From positions 1 to 64,000 of the forward strand of contig JAUXRX010000056.1 in NCBI GenBank assembly GCA_030681645.1: a stretch of 64,000 nucleotides of DNA. Direction: 5' to 3'. Shown here piece after piece: positions 47,191-56,087 of this stretch (position 1 is the first letter of the stretch; every line of letters begins with the position of its first letter). The notes below the pieces were generated by a model. It saw only the letters and a list, made by a program, of their open reading frames with translations. It was not told the origin of the DNA and made no database searches. This DNA comes from Archangium sp. (GTDB lineage: Bacteria; Myxococcota; Myxococcia; Myxococcales; Myxococcaceae). Position numbers and translations under genes: made by a program.

Positions 47191-48123
47191 ATGACGAAGC
47201 GAGTGACGAGGTCGTGGCTGTTCGCGCTGACGCTGTCGGCGTGCGTGCTCAACCCGGTGGAGGAAGGCGACGCCGGCGGGGGCGGCGGAGGGTCCGGTGC
47301 CACCGGCGGCGGCAGCGCGGGGACCGGAGGAGGTGGCGCGGCGGGCGGAGGAGGAAGCGGAGGTGGTGGCGGTGGCGCCAGCGTCGACGCGGGCTCCCTC
47401 GACCGGTTCAGCTTCTTCGTCACCAGCCTGGCGGCCCTGCAGGACCTCTCGGGCAGCCAGTCGGGCTTCGGCGGCGACCTGCGCTTCGGTGAGACCGGGC
47501 CCGGCGCCGGCCTGCGCGGCGCAGACAAGCTGTGCGCCACCATCGCCGAGCGCAGCATGCCCGGCGCGAGCGCGAAGCAGTGGCGCGCGTTCCTCTCGGC
47601 CGTCGACGACGGCAACGGCGCGAACGTGCACGCGATCGATCGCATCGGCCCCGGCCCCTGGTACGACCGCCTGGGCCGCGTGTTCGCGCTCACGAAGGCC
47701 GACGTGCTCTTCGACCGCCCCACCACCATCGACCCCGCCATCAAGGACGACTTCCCCAACGAGGACGGCGTTCCCAACCACCGGCCCATCTCCACCCAGG
47801 GCCAGGTCGACAACCACGACACCCTCACCGGCAGCAACGCGCAGGGCAGGCTCTACAGCGCCACCGCCACCTGCGCCTCGTGGACAGGCAACACCGGCAC
47901 CGAGGGCAAGCCGCGCGTGGGGCACTCGTGGCCCCGCTACGGCGGCCCCGGCGGGGGAGGCATGGGCGGCGTCAACCCCGCCAGCTGGATGTCGGCGCTC
48001 GACGAGTCGGGCTGCGCGCCGGGCGTGAACCTGATCGAGACCGGCCCGCCGATGCCGACCTCGAACACGGTGGGCTCGGGCGGCGGCTACGGCGGCTTCT
48101 ACTGCTTCGCGCTGATTCCATGA
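47191..48123 (+). CDS. Lipoprotein with DUF1554/endostatin-like domain
   Basis: The 310-residue protein has a lipoprotein signal (SWLFALTLSAC), a long Gly/Ser linker and a C-terminal domain with the pattern FFVTSLAALQDLSG, GADKLCATIAE, WRAFLSAVDDG, CASWTGN and a final GGFYCFALIP. This matches the lectin/endostatin-like DUF1554 group of bacterial surface lipoproteins. The ATG at 47191 has GGGGAGAG in front; an in-frame GTG at 47179 is less likely. The stop overlaps the next start (ATGA). Confidence 0.78.
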   Translation: MTKRVTRSWLFALTLSACVLNPVEEGDAGGGGGGSGATGGGSAGTGGGGAAGGGGSGGGGGGASVDAGSLDRFSFFVTSLAALQDLSGSQSGFGGDLRFGETGPGAGLRGADKLCATIAERSMPGASAKQWRAFLSAVDDGNGANVHAIDRIGPGPWYDRLGRVFALTKADVLFDRPTTIDPAIKDDFPNEDGVPNHRPISTQGQVDNHDTLTGSNAQGRLYSATATCASWTGNTGTEGKPRVGHSWPRYGGPGGGGMGGVNPASWMSALDESGCAPGVNLIETGPPMPTSNTVGSGGGYGGFYCFALIP

Positions 48124-50144
48124 GGCGCGTCGTCGTCGTCATTCTCGTCGCGCTCGCGGCGTGCACGCAGCGCCCCGCGACGGACGCGGGCGTCACCTTT
48201 ACCTGCGAGCTGGCGGAAGGCGCCACCGCGCCGGACTCGCTCTCGAAGCTCGGCTGCTTCAGCGACTTCACCGCCCTCGCGTCCGTGCCCATCGACTCGA
48301 ACATCCCCGGCGCGCGCTCGGCGAAGGTGGTGCTCGACCAGGCCGCCTCGAACGCGCTGCACTTCCAGAACTCGACGAAGTACCAGGTGCACTACGAGTT
48401 CGTCTCTGCGCACCTCTCGGGCGGAGCGCTGCCGGTGGTGCCTTCGCTGTCGTCGTTCAACACCACCGAGTACTTCTCGCCCGAGCGCCGCTTCATCCTC
48501 GGGGCGGTCAGCTATTACGAAGGCCCCGGGGTGTTCGCCCTCGAGCTCTCGCCGTACGACACGGCCTCGGCGGCGATGATGCAGGCGCTCTACGAGGCGG
48601 TGCAGGCCCACGCGTACTTCGGGGCGAGCCTCGTGTTTCACCCCACCTCCGACGCCGTCGCGCTCGAGGCGAAGCAGCTGCCGGCGAGCGTGAAGGTGAT
48701 GACCACCGACCAGCTCTACGCCGGCATCGACTACCAGCCGCTCACGCTCGCCACCGGCGTGGGGCGGCTGCGCTTCACCACCGCGGCGGCGCTCGAGCTC
48801 ACGCCCCCGTCGAACCAGGACCTGCTCGTGCTCGACGAGGCGCCCAACGACATCTCGGTGGTGCAGGGGTTGATCACCCAGACCTTCCAGACGCCGCTGA
48901 GCCACATCAACGTGCTCTCGGCCAACCGCAAGACGCCCAACATGGGGCTTAAGCATGCGCAGACCAACGAGCTGCTCCGCTCGCTCGAGGGCAAGCTGGT
49001 CGAGCTGACCGTCGGTGCGCTCGCGTGGTCGGTTCGCGAGGTGACCCAGGCCGAGGCCGAGGCGTTCTGGCTGGCGCACCGGCCCACGCCGGTGACGCTG
49101 CCGCCCTTCGACCTCACCCAGACCGGCCTCGTCGACGTGGAGAGCTGCACGCCTGACCCCACCGACGGCGGCACGCTGCGCGAGGCGATCAAGGACTCGG
49201 TGCGCGCGTACGGCGGCAAGGCGGCGCAGTACTCCATCCTCAAGCGCCTCACCGAGGTGCCGGTGCGCCCCGCATTCGTGGTGCCGATCGCGCACTATGA
49301 TGCGTTCATGCGCAGCAACGGCTTGTTCGACCTGGTGGATGGCTACCTCGCCGACCCGGTGTTCCGCACCGACGCGGCGGTGCGGGTGCAGAAGCTCGCC
49401 GAGCTCCACGCGGCCATCATGAGCGCGCCGGTCGACCCCGCCCTGCAACAACTGCTGCGCGACAAGGCGATGGAGCCCGCGTACCTGGGCTCGAAGCTCC
49501 GCTTCCGCACCAGCACCAACAGCGAGGACCTCGACGGGTTTCCCTGCGCGGGCTGCTACGTCTCGCACACGGGAGATCCCACCGACTGGCCCGGCGTGCT
49601 CGACGCCGTGCGCGCGACCTGGGCGAGCACCTGGTCGTTCCGCACCTTCGAAGAGCGCGAGTACTACGGCATCGACCACCACACCGTGGGCATGGCGCTG
49701 CTGGTGCATCGCAACTTCCCCGACGAGGAGGCCAACGGCGTGGCGGTGACGAGCAACCCCTACGACGCCAGCGGCCTCGACCCGGCCTTCTACGTGAACG
49801 TGCAGTGGGGCGGCGCGGCCGAGGTGGTGGCGCCCCCGCCCGGCGTGAAGAGCGACGAGTTCCTCTATTACTTCTCGCAGCCCAACCAGCCGATCACCTT
49901 CCTCACCCACAGCAACCTGGTGGCACCGAACACCACCGTGCTCGACGGCACCCAGACGTACCAGCTCGGCCGGGCGCTCGACGCGATCCACAAGCGCTTC
50001 TCAGCGGCGTACGGACCCGGCGCGGGCAACCTCGGCTGGTACGCGATGGACGTGGAGTTCAAGTTCGACGACGACGGCGTTCCCGGCCAGCGCCCGACGC
50101 TGTGGGTGAAGCAGGCGCGGCCGTACCCGGGCCGGGGACAGTGA
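48120..50144 (+). CDS. Lipoprotein with PEP-synthase/PPDK-like phosphohistidine and ATP-grasp domains
   Basis: The 674-residue lipoprotein (VVVVILVALAAC) has a middle domain with TPLSHINVLSANRKTPNMG, matching the swivelling phosphohistidine segment of PEP-utilising enzymes, and a C-terminal half matching the PPDK N-terminal ATP-binding domain (RFRTSTNSEDLDGFPCAGCY, GMALLVHRNFPDEEANGVAV, ending ELW-type TLWVKQARPYPG). The domain order is the reverse of PEP synthase. A dikinase outside the cytoplasm is unusual because ATP is scarce there. It overlaps the VTC gene start by one base. Confidence 0.85.
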   Translation: MRRVVVVILVALAACTQRPATDAGVTFTCELAEGATAPDSLSKLGCFSDFTALASVPIDSNIPGARSAKVVLDQAASNALHFQNSTKYQVHYEFVSAHLSGGALPVVPSLSSFNTTEYFSPERRFILGAVSYYEGPGVFALELSPYDTASAAMMQALYEAVQAHAYFGASLVFHPTSDAVALEAKQLPASVKVMTTDQLYAGIDYQPLTLATGVGRLRFTTAAALELTPPSNQDLLVLDEAPNDISVVQGLITQTFQTPLSHINVLSANRKTPNMGLKHAQTNELLRSLEGKLVELTVGALAWSVREVTQAEAEAFWLAHRPTPVTLPPFDLTQTGLVDVESCTPDPTDGGTLREAIKDSVRAYGGKAAQYSILKRLTEVPVRPAFVVPIAHYDAFMRSNGLFDLVDGYLADPVFRTDAAVRVQKLAELHAAIMSAPVDPALQQLLRDKAMEPAYLGSKLRFRTSTNSEDLDGFPCAGCYVSHTGDPTDWPGVLDAVRATWASTWSFRTFEEREYYGIDHHTVGMALLVHRNFPDEEANGVAVTSNPYDASGLDPAFYVNVQWGGAAEVVAPPPGVKSDEFLYYFSQPNQPITFLTHSNLVAPNTTVLDGTQTYQLGRALDAIHKRFSAAYGPGAGNLGWYAMDVEFKFDDDGVPGQRPTLWVKQARPYPGRGQ

Positions 50145-50884
50145 TGCGCGAGGCGACGGTCACCGAAAATTTCGAGCGCTTCGAGTTCAAGTACTGGGCG
50201 CCGCTCGACCGCCTCGAGAGCGGGATGAAGTTCCTCTCAGACTTCGTGGAGGAAGACAGGGACCAGGTGAACACCTCGCTCTACTTCGACTCGCCCCGGC
50301 AGGTGTTCCTCGAGCAGCACCTCAGCGGGTCGCCCGATCGGATCAAGCTGCGCGTGCGGTACTACGGCGATCGCCCCACCGGAGACTGCTTCTTCGAGAT
50401 CAAGCGCCGCCAGGGCGCGGTGGTGACCAAGCGGCGCGCGGTGGTGCCGCTGACGCAAGCGCAGCGCCTGGTGACCGACCTCACCGCGCCGCTGCCCTTC
50501 CACGCCGACGCGCTCGACGCATTCCAGTACCTCGGGCTGCGCTGCTCGGCCCGGCCGGTGCTTTTGGTGCGCGCCCGGCGCCAGGCGTTCCGGCCCCGCG
50601 AACCGGGCGTCGACGTGCGGCTCACCATCGATCGCGACGTCGCCTGGCAGCCCACGCGCGGTCCGCAGTTCCTCGAGCCGGACGCGCGGCGGTGGCGCGG
50701 CATCACCGGCGGCGACGAGGCCCACCCCCGCGCGCTGGTCGAGGTGAAGTTCCACGCGGCGCGGCCCTGGTGGCTGGGGCACTTCACCGAACACCTGGCG
50801 CCGTGGCGTGTGTCATTCTCGAAGTACGTGGCCGCCGCCCTCGAAGCGCGGAATGATCCCTTCTTCACCATGGACGCCGCATGA
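50144..50884 (+). CDS. VTC domain protein
   Basis: The 246-residue protein has the VTC domain pattern: FERFEFKYWAPLDRLE at the start, NTSLYFDSPRQVFLEQHL, KLRVRYYGDRP, CFFEIKRRQGAVVTKRR, and LVEVKF near the end, with the basic residues and Glu that line the phosphate tunnel. Eukaryotic VTC4 makes polyphosphate from ATP. Bacterial members usually sit beside DUF4956 and CotH genes and their product is not established. No signal peptide is seen. The ATG overlaps the previous stop and the next gene overlaps in turn (ATGA). Confidence 0.92.
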   Translation: MREATVTENFERFEFKYWAPLDRLESGMKFLSDFVEEDRDQVNTSLYFDSPRQVFLEQHLSGSPDRIKLRVRYYGDRPTGDCFFEIKRRQGAVVTKRRAVVPLTQAQRLVTDLTAPLPFHADALDAFQYLGLRCSARPVLLVRARRQAFRPREPGVDVRLTIDRDVAWQPTRGPQFLEPDARRWRGITGGDEAHPRALVEVKFHAARPWWLGHFTEHLAPWRVSFSKYVAAALEARNDPFFTMDAA

Positions 50885-51525
50885 ACCAGGAGTTCGACCT
50901 CCTCGCCGCCGCCTCGAGCCTCATGCTGGCGCTCGGGCTCTCGTTCGGCATCTCCGCGCTCTACACCGCGACCTACCAGGGCGTGGGCTACCTCAAGGGC
51001 TTCGCGCAGACGCTCGCGCTGGCGGGGCTGGCGAGCGCGGCGGTGATGCTCTGCGTGGGTGACAGCATCGCGCGCGGCATCGGCATCTTCGGCGCGGTCA
51101 ACCTGGTGCAGGTGCGCAGCACCATCAAGGACACGCGCGATCTCATGTTCGTGTTCATCACCCTCGCGGCGGGCGTGGCCTGCGGCGTGGGCGCCTGGGG
51201 CATCGCCCTGGTGGCCACCGGGCTGTTCGCCATCGCCATCCTCTTTCAGTCCCTCACCGACTTCGGCGCGCGCCGCGGGGTGTCGGCGGTGCTGCGGGTG
51301 AAGGTGAACGCGGCGGCGCTGATGGCGTTGCCCGGCGTGCTGGCCAGGCACACCACCCGCGCGGTGCTCTCGAGCTCGCGCAGCCTGGGTGACGAAGGCG
51401 CCGAGCAGACCTACCAGCTGCGCCTGAGCGGCACGACGGCGCAGGCCGCGCTGCTGGCCGACCTGCCGGGGGCGGGCGTCTCGGAGTCCTCCATGCTCCT
51501 GCAGGACGACTCGCTGGAAGTCTGA
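50881..51525 (+). CDS. DUF4956 membrane protein
   Basis: The 214-residue protein has three or four membrane helices in its N-terminal half (LMLALGLSFGISALYTATYQ, FAQTLALAGLASAAVML, FITLAAGVACGVGAWGIALV), with the conserved segment IGIFGAVNLVQVRSTIKDTR typical of DUF4956, and a cytoplasmic C-terminal domain. The family occurs with VTC proteins and CotH kinases. It follows the VTC gene by a 4-nt overlap and is 3 nt from the HlyD-like gene. Confidence 0.92.
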   Translation: MNQEFDLLAAASSLMLALGLSFGISALYTATYQGVGYLKGFAQTLALAGLASAAVMLCVGDSIARGIGIFGAVNLVQVRSTIKDTRDLMFVFITLAAGVACGVGAWGIALVATGLFAIAILFQSLTDFGARRGVSAVLRVKVNAAALMALPGVLARHTTRAVLSSSRSLGDEGAEQTYQLRLSGTTAQAALLADLPGAGVSESSMLLQDDSLEV

Positions 51526-51528
51526 CCG

Positions 51529-52557
51529 ATGAAGAACGCCCGCGAAGTGCGCCTCAAGCTGTCGTTCGCCGCGCTCTGCCTGGGCGTGGGCTTCGTGCTG
51601 CTCAACACCCAGGGCGGGCTGGCGGGCTCGTCGATCCCCGCGTACGTCGAGAGCATCGACCACGCGGTCGCGCCCGTCGTCACCGGCCGCATCGCCGAGG
51701 TGAAGGTGAAGCTGGGCGAGGCGGTGAAGGCGGGGCAGGTGCTGCTCACGCTCGAGGATCGCGCGGTGCGCCTCGAGCACGAGCGCGTCGAGAGCGAGCT
51801 GGCGCAGCTCGAGGCCGACCTCGCCGCGCAGGAGTCGATTCAGAAGGGCCAGCTGGTCGAGGGCGTGCTGCGCAGCTCGTCGGCGCTGGCTGACGAATCG
51901 GCCGCGCGCTCGGAAGCCGACAGCCTCAAGGTCGAGCTCGAGCGGGTGGAGAAGCTGCGGGCCGAGAAGCTGGTCGACGCGGCCACCGAGACGGCGGTGC
52001 GCCGCGAGTACCTCGCCGCGGCCGCGCGGGTGAAGGTGTTCGAGCGCCGCCGCACCCAGCTCCCCGAGCTCTACGCCGCGCGTGGGCCCAACCAGATGCA
52101 GGCACAGACCGACGCGCGGGTGCAGCCCTTTCGCGAGGCGCTCAAGGCCAAGCGCGCGTCGCTGGCGGAGCTCGACTGGCAGCTGGCGCAGTACGAGGTG
52201 CGCGCGCCCGTCGACGGCATCGTCGCCCTGCTGGCGCACCCCATCGGCGACGTGGTGGCCGCGGGCACCGAGGTGGTGCGCGTGGTGCGCGGCCGCCCCG
52301 GTCACCTCGTCGCCACCGTGCCCGAGGAGCGCGCGCGCGGGCTGACACCGGGCCTCGCGCTCACCGTGCGCGCCTCGCGCGGGCTGCTCAGCCAGAAGCT
52401 GGTGGGCCGGGTGGTCGAGGTCGGCCCGTCGGTGGAGCAGTTGCCCGTGCGCAGCTGGCTGTCACCGCAGTGGCCACGCTGGGGCCGGCGCGCGGTGATC
52501 CAGGTCGAAGGTGAAGTGCAGTGGCAGGGAGGAGAGCGGCTCTATGTGCAGTTCTGA
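51529..52557 (+). CDS. HlyD-family membrane fusion protein
   Basis: The 342-residue protein has one N-terminal membrane helix (LSFAALCLGVGFVLLNTQGG), a biotinyl-lipoyl-like half (VAPVVTGRIAEVKVKLGEAV), a long coiled coil (about 85-205; LEHERVESELAQLEADLAAQ), the second lipoyl half (YEVRAPVDGIVALL) and a beta-barrel region. It would connect an inner-membrane component to the TolC-family protein encoded next. No dedicated transporter gene is present, so the partner may be the DUF4956 protein or lie elsewhere. Confidence 0.88.
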   Translation: MKNAREVRLKLSFAALCLGVGFVLLNTQGGLAGSSIPAYVESIDHAVAPVVTGRIAEVKVKLGEAVKAGQVLLTLEDRAVRLEHERVESELAQLEADLAAQESIQKGQLVEGVLRSSSALADESAARSEADSLKVELERVEKLRAEKLVDAATETAVRREYLAAAARVKVFERRRTQLPELYAARGPNQMQAQTDARVQPFREALKAKRASLAELDWQLAQYEVRAPVDGIVALLAHPIGDVVAAGTEVVRVVRGRPGHLVATVPEERARGLTPGLALTVRASRGLLSQKLVGRVVEVGPSVEQLPVRSWLSPQWPRWGRRAVIQVEGEVQWQGGERLYVQF

Positions 52558-52590
52558 AGGCGCGAGTCGGGCGGGAGCCGGGGCCGGAAC

Positions 52591-52692
52591 CCGTTCACCC
52601 CGAGCGGAGTCGAGGGGCCGACTGTCCAGGCCCTCCCTCGTCCCGCGCGGAGTCGAACGGGGTGCTCCCTCGACTCCGCTCGGGGTGAACGG
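52591..52692. repeat. Dispersed inverted repeat family A, best copy
   Basis: Perfect 26-bp inverted arms lie at 52591-52616 and 52667-52692 (core GAGCGGAGTCGAGGG and its complement). The 50-bp spacer contains a third, degenerate copy (CGCGGAGTCGAACGGGGTG). It sits between the HlyD-like and TolC-like genes and could form a strong hairpin that lowers downstream expression. Confidence 0.85.
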
Positions 52693-52701
52693 TCTGGGCT
52701 C

Positions 52702-53886
52702 ATGATCTCCACGCTGCTGCTCGTCATTCTCTGCGCTGCGCCGGAAGTCTCGCTCGACGACGCGCTCGCCCTCGCCCTGCAGCACAACGCCGAGCTCAAG
52801 GTGACTCGCGCCGAGGTCGAGGTGGCGCAGTCGTCCGTGCCGCTCGCGCACGACTGGGAAATGCCGAAGCTGCGCGCGCAGCTCAACGACGCGGAGAGCC
52901 TGCCCGCCGGCACCTTCACCTGGTACGCGGGCCTCTCCTGGCGCCCGCCCAACCCGTGGGAATGGAAGCACGGCGGCGACGCAGCCGAGGCGAAGCTGCT
53001 CGAGGCGCGCTTCGAGCTCGCGGCCAGCAGCTGGCGCGTGGTGAAGGAGGTGCGCCTGGCCTGGCTCGACGTCTCCGGCGCCGCCGCCCACGAGCGCCTC
53101 GCGAAAGAATCGGTGACGAGCCGCGGCAAGCTCCTGAGCGTGCTGCGCCGCCGCCTCGAGCAGGGCGGCGGCACGCAGGTCGAGGTCAACCTCGCGCAGC
53201 TCGGCGAGACCGACGCGCGGCAAGACCTGCTCCGCTGGCAGGGCACCGGGCTCAAGGCCGCCCAGTCGGTCGCCTGGCTGGTGGGCCAATCGGTCAAGCC
53301 CATCCCCGCGACGCTCCCCGACGCACCGCCCACCCTCCCGGAGCTGGGCGCGCTGGAGAAGCGGCTCGACCTGCAGCCCCGCCTCGAGGCGCTGCGCGCG
53401 AAGGTGCGCGCCACCGAGGCGCAGCAGCGCAACCTGGGCGCGAAGCGGCTGCCCTGGCCCGAGGTGCAGGTGCGCTTCCGCCAGCGCCGCAACGACACGC
53501 CCGTCGACAACGACTTCCAGGTCGGGCTCACGGTGCCCCTCGGCGTCACGCCCGCCCCGCAGCTCGACGTGGCCCGCGCGGTGACGGTGCGCGCCCAGGC
53601 CCAGCTCGACGCCGAGAAGGCGCAGCTGCTGGCCGAGCTGCAGATTCTCTTCGCCCGCGCGCAGGGGCTCAGAGATCGCTGGCTCTCCTTCCAACAGGAC
53701 TACCTGGCCGCGCTCGAGAGCCACCGCGCGTTGCAGAGCCGGGTGATGGCCGAGGGCTCGCTCGATCCGACGGTGCTGCTCGCGGCCGATCGCCTCGCCA
53801 TCGACATGGAGCACAAGCGCCTCGAGGTGCAGCTCGACCTCGCCCGCACCCTGGTGGAGCTCGAGGGCGTGGCCGGCCCTCCTTGA
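52702..53886 (+). CDS. TolC-family outer-membrane efflux protein
   Basis: The 394-residue protein has a short signal peptide (MISTLLLVILCAAPE), then SLDDALALALQHNAELKVTR, the typical opening of a TolC repeat. Two long coiled-coil segments follow (about 95-200 and 290-385), with QVEVNLAQLGETDARQDLLR and LDPTVLLAADRLAIDMEHKR near the repeat ends, and a beta-strand phrase FQVGLTVPLG. It probably completes an export channel with the HlyD protein. Confidence 0.87.
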   Translation: MISTLLLVILCAAPEVSLDDALALALQHNAELKVTRAEVEVAQSSVPLAHDWEMPKLRAQLNDAESLPAGTFTWYAGLSWRPPNPWEWKHGGDAAEAKLLEARFELAASSWRVVKEVRLAWLDVSGAAAHERLAKESVTSRGKLLSVLRRRLEQGGGTQVEVNLAQLGETDARQDLLRWQGTGLKAAQSVAWLVGQSVKPIPATLPDAPPTLPELGALEKRLDLQPRLEALRAKVRATEAQQRNLGAKRLPWPEVQVRFRQRRNDTPVDNDFQVGLTVPLGVTPAPQLDVARAVTVRAQAQLDAEKAQLLAELQILFARAQGLRDRWLSFQQDYLAALESHRALQSRVMAEGSLDPTVLLAADRLAIDMEHKRLEVQLDLARTLVELEGVAGPP

Positions 53887-53915
53887 TCGGGTTTGGCGGA
53901 AATGGGAGTGAGCCT

Positions 53916-53970
53916 CCGTTCAGCCCGAGCGGAGTCGAGGGCCGCGCAACCAACCGATCGGGATGAACGG
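53916..53970. repeat. Dispersed inverted repeat family A, copy with degenerate right arm
   Basis: The left arm (53916-53941) matches the 26-bp unit at one mismatch; the right arm (53954-53970) keeps only CCGATCGGGATGAACGG. It lies between the TolC-like and vWA genes. Confidence 0.7.
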
Positions 53971-54020
53971 CCGGGGCCAGGGTGATCGCTTCCTGCACGT
54001 CGGCTAGACAGGACCTCACG

Positions 54021-55064
54021 ATGTCCGCGCTCCGCCCCGCCCTGCTGCTGTGCCTGCTCGCGTCCTGCGGGAGGACCGGGCTCGTGGACTACTCCACGGA
54101 CGGCGGCGAGGAATGGGCGGCGCGGCTCCCCGATGGCGGCGTGGCCTGCGTCGACGGACAGCTCTCCCTGCTCCCCGCACGGCCGGTGGTGATGCTGGTG
54201 ATCGATCGCTCGAGCTCGATGAACCAGACCTTCCCCGGCACGAGCGGCTCGAAGTGGACCGCGCTGAGAGGCGCGCTGCGCCAGGCCCTGCCGGCCTGGG
54301 GCAGCAGCGTCGAGCTGGGCACCCTGCTCTATCCGTCCGTCTCCAGCGGGGCCTGCACCGTGTCGGCGTCGGCCGACCTCGCGCCTGCGCCGGAGAACGT
54401 GGACGCCGTGCTGGCGAAGCTGAACTCGACCTCGCCCGCCGGTTCCACGCCCACCGCCATCGCGCTCGAGCGGGCCGGCGCCGCGCTCTCGGCCCGCCGC
54501 ACCGCAGGCTCGGCGCGCGCGGTGGTGCTGGCCACCGACGGCGCGCCCAACTGCAACACCTCGCTCGACCCGCGCGCCTGCACCTGCGTGGGCGGGGGCG
54601 GCTGCACCTCGACGCGCTGCCTCGACGACACCCGCAGCCTCGAGCGGCTCACCACGCTGGCCGCCTCCGGAATCCCCACGTGGATCGTCGGGCTGCGCAG
54701 CGCGTCTGACGCGGTGTTCGTCGACGTGCTCAACCGCATGGCCGTCGCCGGCGGGCGGCCCTTCGTCGGTGGCACGCAGCAGTTCTACTCGGTCTCGTCG
54801 CAGCTCGAGCTGGAGAGCGCCTTCGCCACGATTCGCCAGCAGGTGGGTGCCTGCCACTACCTCACCCCCTCGGTGCCCGACGTCGGGGGCACCATCGAGC
54901 TCGAGCTCGACGGCGCGTTCGTACCCTTCGACCCGGCGCAGCGGGAAGGCTGGTCGTGGATCGACGCCAGCAACGGCGAGCTCGCGCTCCACGGCGCTGC
55001 CTGCACCCGCGCCGAGGGGCTGCCCCTCGAGGCGCTGCAGGTGGTGGTGAAGTGCGGCCGCTGA
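54021..55064 (+). CDS. von Willebrand factor A domain lipoprotein
   Basis: The 347-residue protein has a lipoprotein signal (LRPALLLCLLASCG) and a vWA domain with the metal-ion site DRSSSMNQ, a Thr in AGSTPTAIAL and an Asp in LATDGAPNCN. A Cys-rich insertion (CTCVGGGGCTSTRC) lies in the middle. It closes with IELELDGAFVPFD. vWA domains mediate protein binding. AGGA lies upstream of ATG 54021. It is separated from the TolC-like gene by repeat A and may be independently expressed. Confidence 0.88.
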   Translation: MSALRPALLLCLLASCGRTGLVDYSTDGGEEWAARLPDGGVACVDGQLSLLPARPVVMLVIDRSSSMNQTFPGTSGSKWTALRGALRQALPAWGSSVELGTLLYPSVSSGACTVSASADLAPAPENVDAVLAKLNSTSPAGSTPTAIALERAGAALSARRTAGSARAVVLATDGAPNCNTSLDPRACTCVGGGGCTSTRCLDDTRSLERLTTLAASGIPTWIVGLRSASDAVFVDVLNRMAVAGGRPFVGGTQQFYSVSSQLELESAFATIRQQVGACHYLTPSVPDVGGTIELELDGAFVPFDPAQREGWSWIDASNGELALHGAACTRAEGLPLEALQVVVKCGR

Positions 55065-55089
55065 GCTGAAATGGCACGGCGTCGTTCGT

Positions 55090-55695
55090 TCAGCCTGTCT
55101 CCCTCTCCCTGCGCCGCAGCGGGGAGAGGGCTGGGGTGAGGGGCCGATCGCCCGAGGCGCCCGAAGCGCCCCTCTGGTCCTTGTGCCAGGTCGACTGCAC
55201 CAGGCCCGAAGGAAACGAGCGGCTCTCCACCAGCGTGAGCGCGTGCTCGGTGCCCGGGTGGAAGAGCGGCAGCCCGCGGCCCAGCAGCACCGGCACCTGC
55301 GAGATGGTGAGCTGGTCGATCAGCCCGGCCGCGAGGAACTGGCTGATCACCGCGCCGCCATCGACGTAGACGCGCTTGAGGCCTTCCGCGCCGAGCTTGT
55401 CCAGCAGCGCGCGCGGCTCGCCTTCGAAGAACTCTTCCTTCGCCTTCGGCTCGAACGTCCGGTGCGTCAGCACCACGCAGCGCTTGCCGCCATACGGCCA
55501 CGCGTCGAAGCCGCGCACCACCTCGTACGTGCCGCGCCCGATGACGAGGGCGTCGACCGAATCGAAAAAGCGCTGGTAGCCGTAGTCTTCGCCCTCACGC
55601 TCGACGCGCTTGAGCCAATCGATGCCACCGTCGGTGCGGGCGATGAAGCCGTCGACGCTGGTGGCGATGAAGACGCAGCAGGCGGGCGCGGGCAT
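55090..55695 (-). CDS. Dihydrofolate-reductase-like (RibD C-terminal) protein
   Basis: The 201-residue protein matches the RibD_C/DHFR-like family: CCVFIATSVDGFIARTDGG at the start, DALVIGRGTYEVVRGFDAWP, KRVYVDGGAVISQFLAAGLI and PVLLGRGLPLF. Members reduce unknown pteridine or flavin precursors with NADPH. The last 17 codons (RPLTPALSPLRRRERETG) are encoded by dispersed repeat B, so the original C-terminus was probably replaced when the repeat arrived. Confidence 0.88.
   Translation of the reverse strand: MPAPACCVFIATSVDGFIARTDGGIDWLKRVEREGEDYGYQRFFDSVDALVIGRGTYEVVRGFDAWPYGGKRCVVLTHRTFEPKAKEEFFEGEPRALLDKLGAEGLKRVYVDGGAVISQFLAAGLIDQLTISQVPVLLGRGLPLFHPGTEHALTLVESRSFPSGLVQSTWHKDQRGASGASGDRPLTPALSPLRRRERETG
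55094..55144. repeat. Dispersed repeat family B, copy 3, inside the DHFR-like gene
   Basis: CTCTCCCTGCGCCGCAGCGG followed by GGAGAGGGCTGGGGTGAGGG. It makes up the 3' end of the DHFR-like reading frame and lies just past the convergent vWA gene. Confidence 0.8.
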
Positions 55696-55712
55696 CGCGC
55701 CGGAATATCAGA

Positions 55713-56087
55713 TCAGGCGACGCTCGCTCGAGCGGCGGGCTGGAGGTAGGCCGACACCGCGTCACGCAGGGCGGCCTCGTCGGGGCTCTTGGCGATGACC
55801 CCGTTCGCGCCGCACCCTTCGAGGAGGGCGTTGGCCTCGGCCGGCACCTCGGTGTGCAGGAGCACGATGATGTCGTTCCCGAAGGCCTTGCGAATGATCC
55901 GCGCCACCACGTCGCCGCGCATGGTCGGCATGTTGAGGTCGATCAGCACCAGGTCGGGGTGACGCTCGCGGATCAGGTGCGGCACCTCGAGCGGGTTTTC
56001 GGTGAGGGTGAGCTCGTGGCTCCCCAACGTCTCTTTGACCGCCTGCAGGACGAGGCGACTGTCATCGACCACGAGAATCTTCGACAT
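55713..56087 (-). CDS. Stand-alone receiver protein
   Basis: The 124-residue protein is one receiver domain: ILVVDDSRLVLQAVKE, phosphorylation Asp in LVLIDLNMPTMRG, Thr in LLHTEVP, and Lys in VIAKSP. It has no output domain, like CheY-type or phosphorelay intermediates. The ATG at 56087 directly precedes the first strand; the frame is open upstream but without receiver features. No kinase gene is adjacent. Confidence 0.9.
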   Translation of the reverse strand: MSKILVVDDSRLVLQAVKETLGSHELTLTENPLEVPHLIRERHPDLVLIDLNMPTMRGDVVARIIRKAFGNDIIVLLHTEVPAEANALLEGCGANGVIAKSPDEAALRDAVSAYLQPAARASVA

